Assembly (NCBI RefSeq): GCF_003315205.1
Contig: NZ_QNRR01000007.1
Coordinates: 62,001-126,000, forward strand
DNA: 64,000 bases
DNA from: Roseimicrobium gellanilyticum
GTDB taxonomy: Bacteria > Verrucomicrobiota > Verrucomicrobiia > Verrucomicrobiales > Verrucomicrobiaceae
Direction: 5' to 3'
The notes beneath the pieces are model-generated. The model made no database searches and was not told the DNA's origin. It saw only the letters and a program-made list of their open reading frames with translations. Shown here piece after piece: positions 16,001 to 23,196 of this stretch; within the stretch, counting starts at the first letter, position 1, and each line of letters begins with the position of its first letter. Both the position numbers and the translations under genes were made by a program.

Positions 16001-16822
16001 TCAGAGATTTGGCATGCCGAGAAACTGGCCGCGGTTTTCGCGGGCGAGCTGCATCAGGAAGTCCACGCAATAAGGTTGGGAGTTGTACTCACCGATGGCG
16101 ATGCAGTGGATTTCCTTCCTGCCTGCATTGCGGGATTTGATATCGGTCGTGATCTCACGGCAGACCATCTCACCCACGCGTTGGCCATCACTGGGCGCCC
16201 CATCCGTGATGAGGAAGATTGCTTCCGTGTCATCCATCATCGCCTGTCTCAGGGCGGGCCCCGTTGGCGTCGAGCCGTCTGTGGTTTTCAGGATGCTGGA
16301 TACAAAGCCCTTGGCAGCCTGCCGCTCGCGAGCATCGAGTTCCACCGGGGTGCTGCGCCACTTGGGCAGGTCCACCCGGACTCCGTCGGGTGCGTGAAAA
16401 CCCATCACCTGGAGGCGCTGACCAGGCTTCATGCCTTCAATGATGGTCTCGCACACGCTCATCACCACGGGTCGGTAGTCCTGGGCCTGCGGATTCTGCC
16501 GGATGTTGTGCATACTCCCCGAGAGATCGACCACCAGTGTGATGGACTTCGCATGCGTGACGATGCCAAAGAGCGCGAGCATGGAGCTCTTCGAGAGTTC
16601 CTTCTTCAATTGCTCGATTTCCTGCTTGGCTTGCTCGGTCTTTCTGGTCTGGTCCGCGAGCTTTGTCTCCACCACACTCGTGTCCGGGATGGGCGCGGAC
16701 TCCAGACGACCGAAGTATGGGATGAGGATGATCGAGATGACCATGAAGGCTCCCATGGCGGAGCAGAACAGGTCGATGGCCGCCAGGCTGAAGATGGTGA
16801 ATTCGCGTCTCGGTCGGCGCAT
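16001..16822 (-). CDS. VWA-domain protein with ExbD-like N-terminal membrane helix
   Basis: The 273-residue protein starts with a basic stretch and one membrane helix (about 12-37) that contains Asp17 in LAAIDLFCSAMGAF. This resembles the proton-path helix of ExbD/TolR/MotB and the FLDVICCGFGA helix of VWA proteins often paired with MotA/TolQ/ExbB proteins. A coiled coil (about 48-80) leads to a VWA domain with an intact metal site: DLSGS at 99-103, a Thr in STPTGPA and ITDGAPSD. VWA domains bind partner proteins through a bound metal ion. The ExbB-like gene three genes upstream is the likely partner. Confidence 0.82.
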   Translation of the reverse strand: MRRPRREFTIFSLAAIDLFCSAMGAFMVISIILIPYFGRLESAPIPDTSVVETKLADQTRKTEQAKQEIEQLKKELSKSSMLALFGIVTHAKSITLVVDLSGSMHNIRQNPQAQDYRPVVMSVCETIIEGMKPGQRLQVMGFHAPDGVRVDLPKWRSTPVELDARERQAAKGFVSSILKTTDGSTPTGPALRQAMMDDTEAIFLITDGAPSDGQRVGEMVCREITTDIKSRNAGRKEIHCIAIGEYNSQPYCVDFLMQLARENRGQFLGMPNL

Positions 16823-16846
16823 GGGGACAAAGGGGCTGGAGGTTTA

Positions 16847-17584
16847 TCAGGGCGTGCTGGTGGCAGGGACACACTTCATCACCGTGACGGTCAGGTTGTC
16901 CTGGCCGTCCTTGCGTTCCGACTCCACGGCCTGCATGAGCTTCTCGGCGAGCTCGCCTGCCGCCAGGCCCGAATAGATTTCGAGCTTGGATCCAATCTGC
17001 GACAGCGGGATGGTATTCATGCCATCGCTGCAGCAGACGATGATGTCGCCTTCCATCAGCTGCACGACGTCTTCAGGAGCATCAATGCGGAAAATGCGTC
17101 CACCGGTGAGCGCCGAGGTGAGCACGGCGGAATCCGTGGATCCTTCGTCCACCGGGCTCACGGTGTGTTCTTCATTCAGCCGCAGCATCACCCCAGCCCG
17201 GTACAGGTACAGAGGTGAATCTCCCACGCTGACCCAGCGCAGCCGCTTGCCGTGGAGAAAGATGCCCACAAACGTGGTGCCCATCTCATCAGGCGCACCA
17301 CCCCGGCGGGCATTCTCCGCCGCGATATCGCTGTTCGCCAGGTGGAGCGCATCGAGCATGGCCTGGCGCATGTCCTGCCGGCGCACATCGAGCCGCTGTA
17401 GGAAGCACTCCACCGCCAGGGCACTGGCGACTTCGCCGCGCTCGTGCCCTCCCATGCCATCCGCCAGGGCCAGCAGGAGGGCTCCCTCAGGTCCGGATCC
17501 GAGAACACAGAAGCCATAGCTGTCCTCCTGGTTCTCCCGTACCCCGCGGACTTGCCTGCCGGCAAATGTGAGCTCTGCAATCAT
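16847..17584 (-). CDS. PP2C-type protein phosphatase
   Basis: The 245-residue protein is a single PP2C/PPM domain with all expected metal-binding motifs: RENQED (Asp21), ADGMGGH (Asp42), CCSDGMN and DGQDNLTV. It would be a soluble cytoplasmic phosphatase that removes phosphate from Ser and Thr. Its start codon overlaps the stop of the upstream FHA gene (TGATG at 17586-17582), so the two are probably translationally coupled. It is followed after 24 bases by the VWA gene. The size is normal for stand-alone PP2C enzymes of Stp/PrpC type. Confidence 0.9.
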   Translation of the reverse strand: MIAELTFAGRQVRGVRENQEDSYGFCVLGSGPEGALLLALADGMGGHERGEVASALAVECFLQRLDVRRQDMRQAMLDALHLANSDIAAENARRGGAPDEMGTTFVGIFLHGKRLRWVSVGDSPLYLYRAGVMLRLNEEHTVSPVDEGSTDSAVLTSALTGGRIFRIDAPEDVVQLMEGDIIVCCSDGMNTIPLSQIGSKLEIYSGLAAGELAEKLMQAVESERKDGQDNLTVTVMKCVPATSTP

Positions 17585-18162
17585 CACGCCTTTGCCTCTC
17601 CGCTGGTTCCCGTTGCTTCCGGTTCGTTCCAATCAAAGTCCGCACCGCAAAACGGGACGAAGCGCAATAGGGTGGCGCCAATCTTGATCAGGTCGCCATT
17701 CTTCAGCACCACGGCGGAATCGATGGCTTCGCCATTCACGCGTGTGGGATTGAGGCCCTCATCATTGGCCACCTTGAACTTGCGGGCTTCAGAATCGTAG
17801 AGGATCTTGGCGTGTTTATCACCAGTGATGCTGGTGTCCCCGAAGTTCAGCACAATCCGGTTTGTCAGATCGCGCCCTATGCTGCTCCAGCCGTAGCCCA
17901 CCTGCACCGATGTCCCTTTGCCAGGGCCCTGAACAATCACGAGCCATCCAGCCACCGCGTTGCGCGTATTGTCGAGGGAAGGAATGCCGAGGATCATTGT
18001 CCCGGGTTTCTTGGGCTGTGCCGGTGCAGGTGCTGGCGCCTGGTCCTGTTGGCCGTAGAGTATCGTGCCATCGGTGGAACTGCCCTCCATCTCGGATGGG
18101 GATCCCCAGGCAAGCTCACTACGGCTCACGATCTTGGTCTTCTTGTAGTCGGTATCGCTCAT
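17584..18162 (-). CDS. FHA-domain protein
   Basis: The 192-residue protein has a hydrophilic N-terminus of about 70 residues rich in Ser, Gln, Pro and Ala, with several Thr in KKTK and TDGT that could be kinase targets. The FHA domain follows (about 75-175), with SSIGRD, TGDKHAKI and the late NPTRVNGEA loop. The Thr-rich tail before an FHA domain recalls GarA/Fha-type switch proteins that are phosphorylated near the N-terminus and then bind their own FHA domain; this is inference. The gene is coupled to the downstream PP2C phosphatase by a TGATG overlap. Confidence 0.85.
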   Translation of the reverse strand: MSDTDYKKTKIVSRSELAWGSPSEMEGSSTDGTILYGQQDQAPAPAPAQPKKPGTMILGIPSLDNTRNAVAGWLVIVQGPGKGTSVQVGYGWSSIGRDLTNRIVLNFGDTSITGDKHAKILYDSEARKFKVANDEGLNPTRVNGEAIDSAVVLKNGDLIKIGATLLRFVPFCGADFDWNEPEATGTSGEAKA

Positions 18163-18202
18163 GATGTGGTACGGTTGTGTTGAAATAGAAGAATGAGGAG
18201 GG

Positions 18203-18976
18203 TCACTGGGGCTGGTTGCCGGAGTGCAGACGGTTGATGAGATGGTCCAGGCAGTACTGGCCGGAACGGTTCACAATCTCCTCCTCACGCCCCTGGATGA
18301 TGTGCATCGCAAACAGGAGGACGGCGGTCATCATCAGCGCGAGGAAGGTGCCGTCATACGCCACGGCCAGGGCCTTGGTGACGTTCATCAAGAGACTGGG
18401 ATCGGTAGTGGCGGAGTGGCCCGTGACGTCGAGCGCATCGCCAATGCCCTTCACGGTGCCAATGAATCCAAGACTTGGAATCAGCCACATGAGATACCGG
18501 AGCATGTTGTAGCCGAGGTCCACCTCATGCATGAACAGGTCGAGGTTTGTATTGAGCAGGCTCTGCGCCTGATCGGTTGATCGGGACGACTGGAACATCA
18601 GGATGATGCGCTGGATCAACCGGGGCAGGAAGTATCCCTGGGAGGCTGGCCGGCTGATCCGGGCATAGACCGGCTCGAGATTCTTCGGCGTGAGCATCGC
18701 CGCATGTGCGTCCTCTGAAAGGTAGCGCAGCTTGAGCTGCCGGCCCTCACGCGAGCTCACAATGAACCGGTACAGGATTTCCCCCAACCCCAGGAAGAAC
18801 ACCACCCACAGTACATGCTGCACGGTGAATGGATAAGCATCGACACCCCGGTTCTGTAGCAGACGAGCGGCATACCCACCGGGGTCCAGGGTGAAATGCA
18901 GGATGACGATCAGCAGCAGTGCTGCAACCAGCATGCTGGCGGTGATTGTCAGATGGATGACCGTTCCGGATTTCAT
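18203..18976 (-). CDS. MotA/TolQ/ExbB-type proton channel family protein
   Basis: The 257-residue protein has four predicted membrane helices (about 11-30, 53-72, 158-178 and 200-226) with a cytoplasmic region between the second and third. The third helix reads IPSLGFIGTVKGIGDAL, a match to the GLLGTVxG motif of MotA/TolQ/ExbB proteins, and the fourth contains the small-residue and Thr pattern GTFLALMMTA. Such proteins form pentameric channels with a one-helix partner that carries a proton-binding Asp. No separate ExbD gene is present; the VWA protein at 16001-16822 has a suitable helix. The start follows a CAACATCACC leader. Confidence 0.85.
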   Translation of the reverse strand: MKSGTVIHLTITASMLVAALLLIVILHFTLDPGGYAARLLQNRGVDAYPFTVQHVLWVVFFLGLGEILYRFIVSSREGRQLKLRYLSEDAHAAMLTPKNLEPVYARISRPASQGYFLPRLIQRIILMFQSSRSTDQAQSLLNTNLDLFMHEVDLGYNMLRYLMWLIPSLGFIGTVKGIGDALDVTGHSATTDPSLLMNVTKALAVAYDGTFLALMMTAVLLFAMHIIQGREEEIVNRSGQYCLDHLINRLHSGNQPQ

Positions 18977-19019
18977 GGTGATGTTGCTCTATCAATTCTG
19001 GGTTCCGCGCGTTCAGTGC

Positions 19020-19388
19020 TCAGCGGTATTCGATTTGTCCGGTTTCTGGATTTCTGTAGGGCTGGAGGCTGGTCCTGGCCGGGACGGGCGACTGGATGCG
19101 CGCAGCAGGGGGAGTGCGACGCGGCAGCATCTTGAGCAGGTCCTTCATTTGCACGACGTTCATGCCGAAGCGCACCGCGTCCTCCTTCCGCACAACCTCC
19201 TGCTTGATCCGCTCCCAGTTGCCCTGACGCCGGATGAAGGTGCCGTTGGAACTGCCGCAGTCCACGAGGTAGAAATTTCTCCCGTCTGAACTCACCGTCA
19301 GTTCCGCGTGACACTTGCTCACGCTCTGCTCCGGATCCTCAAGGAGGATGTCGGCATCCTTTCTGCCGATGGTGAATACTTCGATCAT
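19020..19388 (-). CDS. Small FHA-domain protein
   Basis: The 122-residue protein is an almost bare FHA domain: FTIGRKD at the start, VSKCHAEL and DCGSSNGTF. After the domain comes a basic, proline-rich tail of about 30 residues ending in PETGQIEYR. The start codon overlaps the stop of the upstream VWA-TM-FHA gene by four bases (ATGA at 19388-19385), a sign of translational coupling. It would be a soluble phosphothreonine reader or adaptor for the membrane proteins of the cluster. The closest neighbour downstream is the ExbB-like gene. Confidence 0.85.
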   Translation of the reverse strand: MIEVFTIGRKDADILLEDPEQSVSKCHAELTVSSDGRNFYLVDCGSSNGTFIRRQGNWERIKQEVVRKEDAVRFGMNVVQMKDLLKMLPRRTPPAARIQSPVPARTSLQPYRNPETGQIEYR

Positions 19389-21040
19389 ACTCTGGAATCC
19401 TGGCTGGAGTTGTTGAGCACGAGCATAAGGCGGACTTTCCCCAGCTGAATCTTGTCACCGTCCTTGAGCACGCAGTGCTCCACGGCCTTTCCATTCACAC
19501 GCGTCTGGTTGGCGGATCTCAGGTCCGTGATTTCCAGGCTGCGGTCGCTGCGCCGGTGAATATTGGCGTGATGGACGGAGACGCTGTCATCCAGGAAGCG
19601 CAGGGTGCTGTCTGAACTGCGACCAATGGTGAAGTTCCCCTTCGTAATCTCATGACGCCTCACAGGAGAGGGAGTCGCCGAATCATCGAACTCTTCCAGC
19701 CATCCAATCACGAGCTGGGTTTTGCTTTCATGATCGAACCCACCACCCGAGATGATATCGCGACCCTCGTCAGTCACCGTTGGACCCGTAGTGACACGGC
19801 CGCCATCGGTGGGATCTACGATGGTAATCTCCTCTTCTTCGCGCGGCCGGGTAAGCTTGAAGATCAGGAAACTCAGCAATCCCATCACCAGCACTCCACC
19901 GCCTACCAGTGCGGGCAGGAACCAGGGTTGGTCGGTGAGCCCTTTGACGGGAGTGGCATCGGGAATCGGCGGAGGCACTGGTTTACCCTCATCGTGATCA
20001 TTCTCGTGAACCGATGGATCTTTCTTCTCGGCAGGATCCTCCTTGGGCGGTGCGGGAGGCACAGGCAATTGGGGCACCTCGATCTCCTTTTCCACGGCGA
20101 TCTTTCCTCCGGAGTTGAGCTCAAGATTGATCACCATCGGCTGCTTCCCGGAGGGAGCATTCTTCAGATCCACCGTGACCACTGCCGCCGACTTGAGCCT
20201 TCCGTGAAGTTCCTGAATCGTGCGTGGAGTCGCATTGGTGGGCACGCCCTTGATGGAAAGGACCGTTTCAATGAACCCACCGCCTGTCTCCTTCGCCACG
20301 CGGCGCAGTTCCTGCCAGTCTGACATGCCGGCCTCCGTTTTGCTGAAGCCAATGGCAAACACCACGATCCCTTCCTTCCTGGCTGCTGCGATGAGGGCAT
20401 CCGCAGAGCTCTTTTGCTTGTCCGTATCCGTGGATTTTCCGGATGAGAGAATGTAGAGCACCTTTCTCTCGCCACCCTGCTGAAGCTTGAACTGGTCAAT
20501 CGCCTCCAGCGCGCACCGGTAGATTTCGGAGGTGGCCTCGGGCTTGTCGTTGGCCACACCCTCCAGGATCTTCGACCTGCCATCCTTCGTCGGCAGCGCA
20601 AAGGCAAGATTCTTGTGCTGGCTGCCGATGGTGCCGATGCCGACCTGGAAGAGCGTTTGCGCTTTGTCATCGGCAAGCAGGGCATCCGTCATCTCCTGCA
20701 CGGCGGCCGTTTCTTCCTTCACATAGGACACTCCCTTTTGCTCGCTGACATCCAGGAGGAAGTAGATCAAGGTCTTTCCCTCATTCGCCGGGCTCAGGGT
20801 CACGGGTGCCTCCTTGCCTCCGACCGTCGCCTGGGCACCCGGTGCCTTCTTGAAGTCATCAATGTTGGTCAGGCGGACCGTGAGCTTCGCCTCCGCTGTT
20901 TGCGGCGGGCCGCTGGAAGGCGTCGTCACGATCTCGACCACGTCCCGATTGATCAGGAAATCGGCCCCGTGGACTGGGCTCGCCACGAGAGCCGCGCCCA
21001 GGAAAGTCGCGAGTAAACGGCTGATGTGCGTAATTTTCAT
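19385..21040 (-). CDS. Exported VWA-TM-FHA protein
   Basis: This 551-residue protein has a signal peptide (about 1-26) and an extracytoplasmic VWA-like domain (about 88-290). Its metal site begins DVSEQ (97-101), so the usual second serine is replaced by Gln, and metal binding may be weak or lost. A Pro/Glu-rich linker (about 325-365) precedes a transmembrane helix (about 373-395). The cytoplasmic part ends in an FHA domain (about 455-545) with TIGRSSD, SVHHANI and LRSANQTRVNGKA. It is the first gene of the core cluster, and its upstream region (21041-21249) is the likely promoter site. Confidence 0.85.
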   Translation of the reverse strand: MKITHISRLLATFLGAALVASPVHGADFLINRDVVEIVTTPSSGPPQTAEAKLTVRLTNIDDFKKAPGAQATVGGKEAPVTLSPANEGKTLIYFLLDVSEQKGVSYVKEETAAVQEMTDALLADDKAQTLFQVGIGTIGSQHKNLAFALPTKDGRSKILEGVANDKPEATSEIYRCALEAIDQFKLQQGGERKVLYILSSGKSTDTDKQKSSADALIAAARKEGIVVFAIGFSKTEAGMSDWQELRRVAKETGGGFIETVLSIKGVPTNATPRTIQELHGRLKSAAVVTVDLKNAPSGKQPMVINLELNSGGKIAVEKEIEVPQLPVPPAPPKEDPAEKKDPSVHENDHDEGKPVPPPIPDATPVKGLTDQPWFLPALVGGGVLVMGLLSFLIFKLTRPREEEEITIVDPTDGGRVTTGPTVTDEGRDIISGGGFDHESKTQLVIGWLEEFDDSATPSPVRRHEITKGNFTIGRSSDSTLRFLDDSVSVHHANIHRRSDRSLEITDLRSANQTRVNGKAVEHCVLKDGDKIQLGKVRLMLVLNNSSQDSRV

Positions 21041-21249
21041 ACTTTCAAATGCGCTGAGAATTCGTGGTACGTATGGAGCGGAAAGTTTGAACTGCTCCTA
21101 TTGGGACAAGTGTTAGCAAGAACAAAGAAAAATGTTTTTTTCTAAGTAATAATGCTTAACGTGTGAACATTCTGCCACACAACGGTTGGGGACAATGCCG
21201 TCGGCGGGTCGATGTTCCGGGACCGGCGCAGGAAGGAAGGCGGGTGGAA
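21041..21249 (-). promoter_or_regulatory. AT-rich probable promoter region of the kinase cluster
   Basis: This 209-base gap precedes the first core gene. The part at 21110-21165 is much richer in A and T than its surroundings and includes long A and T runs. Promoter-like TTG hexamers can be found on the minus strand but none has a convincing partner at the right spacing, so no exact promoter is proposed. Confidence 0.3.
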
Positions 21250-21870
21250 TCAGTAACGCCCGCCAAACCGGCCGACGAGGCGGCGCAAGTGGTTGGTCGG
21301 AGCCACTCCGAGCATGCGATCCAACTGAAACTCCATCTCGCTGAGAGCCCGGGCCTCTTCCAGGAGTGGGCGCATGACACTCGCTGCAGCAGCCTCACCG
21401 TTGCTCTGCGAGTAGGCTTCATTCGCCAGGCCTCCAATCAATTCTCCCAAGGCGCCGCCGAAGGCGCGGGTCAGCCGATCGTTTTTGTCCGCCATGCTTT
21501 TGCCAATTTCTCCACCAACCCATTCGGTGGGCCTTTTCAATACCTTCCCCTGGCGGTAAGCCTCATCGTAGGCTGCGGACGCACGAGCGCGGTACGCGGG
21601 GTACGCCGCCAGCCAGCGCTTCACCGCCCTGACGTGGGCCGCAATGCGCGGATCTGCCCCGGAAAGGGAAATGTTATCCAGTTGCGTACTGAGCTTGTTC
21701 ACCACGTAGATGGAGTCGTTGGTACTGTAGGAAAAGGGGCTGGAATACAGATACTGCTTCCAGATCGCCTGGGAGGCATCTGCAGCACTGGCGTCCGTCG
21801 TGACGCTCCCAAAGAGAAGCGTCACGAGCCAGACACAGCAGGCGAGGGGAGATGAGAGAAAGGAGTTCAT
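21250..21870 (-). CDS. Secreted protein of unknown function
   Basis: The 206-residue product has a signal peptide (about 1-29, ending SAA) and a mainly helical mature part. A Gly-rich amphipathic stretch with FGGALGELIGGLANEAY (about 136-153) recalls glycine-zipper segments. The C-terminus is basic and ends RLVGRFGGRY. No enzyme motif is visible and the family is not recognised. It lies 44 bases downstream of a glycine-zipper lipoprotein gene and 209 bases upstream of the kinase cluster on the same strand, so it may belong to the envelope rather than to signalling. Confidence 0.6.
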   Translation of the reverse strand: MNSFLSSPLACCVWLVTLLFGSVTTDASAADASQAIWKQYLYSSPFSYSTNDSIYVVNKLSTQLDNISLSGADPRIAAHVRAVKRWLAAYPAYRARASAAYDEAYRQGKVLKRPTEWVGGEIGKSMADKNDRLTRAFGGALGELIGGLANEAYSQSNGEAAAASVMRPLLEEARALSEMEFQLDRMLGVAPTNHLRRLVGRFGGRY

Positions 21871-21914
21871 GAGGGTAGTGGGGTGGGATGATTTCCGTGG
21901 AGCTACCTGTCCTT

Positions 21915-22241
21915 CTAGTGATTGCGCGCATCGGCCACGCTGCGCTCGTCTGCGTCGTCGTCACGATTCGCGACATCACGAAACACGTTTCCGATGCCAG
22001 CGCCCAAAGCGCCCCCGAGCAGTGCGCCCTCCGCTCCCCGACCGCTCTGATGGCCGATGACTCCGCCAGCCAGCGCGCCAATGGCGCCAGCAGCCAGTGT
22101 GCCCATGCCATTGTGGCGGGCTTCGTTCACCTGAAATGGGGTGCAGGAAACAAGCCCGCTCGGAAGGATGACCGAGACCAGGGCAAGGGAGGCGAGCGTT
22201 CTGGCGGTGCGCAGCTTAAGAAGAGCAAATGGATTGTTCAT
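21915..22241 (-). CDS. Glycine-zipper lipoprotein
   Basis: The 108-residue protein has a lipoprotein signal ending LVSC (Cys33). The mature part holds a glycine zipper with repeated GxxxG spacing (GTLAAGAIGALAGGVIGHQS, then GALLGGALGAGIGN), typical of small outer-membrane lipoproteins of the SlyB/17-kDa antigen type. The short tail is acidic, with a DDDADE run. The protein is paralogous to the product of 61162-61551: both have an MNNP start, a NEAR tetrapeptide and an IGHQS-xxG-xEGAL core. The start follows a CCCACATC leader. Confidence 0.75.
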   Translation of the reverse strand: MNNPFALLKLRTARTLASLALVSVILPSGLVSCTPFQVNEARHNGMGTLAAGAIGALAGGVIGHQSGRGAEGALLGGALGAGIGNVFRDVANRDDDADERSVADARNH

Positions 22242-22610
22242 GATGTGGGAATGGGTTTCGTGTTGATGACTACACGGGGTACCTGCCCGCCCAACCCGCC
22301 TGCTGACAGTTCGCGAACAAAAATCTTAATTTTTCTTCTATGCCTCCCCGGCACTCCCCAATCAGGATTGGGCGCCATGGGTGCGGAAAGAGTAGCGGTG
22401 GGCCGCGACGGCGCGTGGCGTGCGAGGGGGGAATGTGATAGTCGCGGCGTCTCGCGTCCAGAGTGGCTGGCCGCATGGGGCTCGGTGTTGGGGGGCGGGA
22501 GAGAGCTGCGCCGTGTGTCGCGGGTGTGCGGCGAGTGACGGCCCTGTGGCCTGAGCCCTTGGAACGACGCACGAGGAGGTGCGAAGAGGGAAGGGGCGGG
22601 ATTTGGGTGG

Positions 22611-22722
22611 GTGTAACTTGCTGCAACGTCGAGAAAGTGCGGTGCGTGGAGGCCGGGATAGCTTTGGTGTGGCACGGCCTGGCGAAGCGCACACTTTTCT
22701 GAGCGTTGTAGCAGGTTTACCG
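22611..22722. repeat. Long imperfect inverted repeat (possible structured RNA or MITE)
   Basis: The left arm (about 22611-22642, with CTTGCTGCAACG and GAGAAAGTGC) is imperfectly complementary to the right arm (about 22687-22722, with GCACACTTTTCTGAGCG and TTGTAGCAGG). Arms of roughly 30 bases enclose a 44-base loop. No gene uses this stretch. It could be a small RNA, a miniature mobile element or a long hairpin between transcription units. Confidence 0.4.
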
Positions 22723-22907
22723 ATGGGCGGGCGCGGAGCTGGCGAGGTTGCGAGACGGGCTGTAGCGTGCGGACCGGGTTGGGTGGTGCCGGCGTGTGGC
22801 GCGAGCGGATGATGCCGACAGGCCCCAGGGGCTTTTGGATGGCGATATGATACATCAGTGCCAACGCAGAAGAAGGAAGCCACCCACAGGTTTGAGACTA
22901 AGCTCCG

Positions 22908-23130
22908 ATGAGCACCACGTGTTGGGCGTGGGTCGAGGTCATCGCGGGTTCACTCATTACTGCGAGGCAACGCCAGGCCATCGTCACCAATCTCCTGGAG
23001 CACACGACCAGAGAGTCCCTCATCAAGCCCAGAAGGGCTCGGACCTGTCAGCGCGGCGTGCGCAAACCTCAGGACCCCTGGCCGCGTATCCACGAGCGAT
23101 CCTTCCTCAAAGGTCACTTCGCGTTTAAGC
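22908..23130 (+). pseudogene. Possible IS4-type transposase C-terminal remnant
   Basis: A plus-strand frame contains RQAIVTNLLEH and then RRARTCQRGVRKPQDPWPRI. The Arg/Lys-rich CPRxVKR-like segment recalls the last part of IS4-type transposases, where it follows a helical region. Nothing upstream in this frame resembles the DDE core and no terminal repeats were seen. The frame runs on to 23276 over the end of the convergent gene, so only the upstream part is considered. Assignment is weak. Confidence 0.25.
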
Positions 23131-23196
23131 TCATGCCACGGCTAAAAATTATCGCGTTTTCCTTCATGGCATTGGGCTTCAGCCAACAAGAACGGG

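Larger units (their letters stand above)
22242..23196. other. 955-base region without an intact gene
   Basis: This gap separates two minus-strand genes. From about 22380 to 22830 the plus strand is strongly G-rich and carries a long inverted repeat. The minus-strand frame at 22238-22864 is only a proline/arginine/serine-rich reading of that skewed composition. A perfect 10-bp palindrome, GTTCGCGAAC, lies at 22309-22318 beside an A/T-rich hairpin, probably upstream control sequence for the lipoprotein gene. A possible transposase tail lies at 22908-23130. Confidence 0.55.

Noticed and set aside
16001-18976. Zorya-type defence pair (ZorA/ZorB)
   Set aside because: The ExbB-like protein is short without a long coiled tail, the partner has VWA instead of an OmpA-like domain, and no helicase or nuclease gene is nearby.
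5167-21040. Type VI secretion regulatory locus
   Set aside because: Kinase, PP2C and FHA genes fit, but no TssB/C, ClpV, TssM, Hcp or VgrG-like gene is present in the window.
22309-22318. Palindrome GTTCGCGAAC as a LexA box
   Set aside because: It lacks the spacer between half-sites expected for known LexA motifs and the adjacent gene encodes a lipoprotein, not an SOS function.
22238-22864. 208-codon minus-strand frame in the G-rich gap
   Set aside because: Composition is Pro, Arg, Ser and His throughout, as expected from a G-rich opposite strand; no domain, and it overlaps the inverted repeat.
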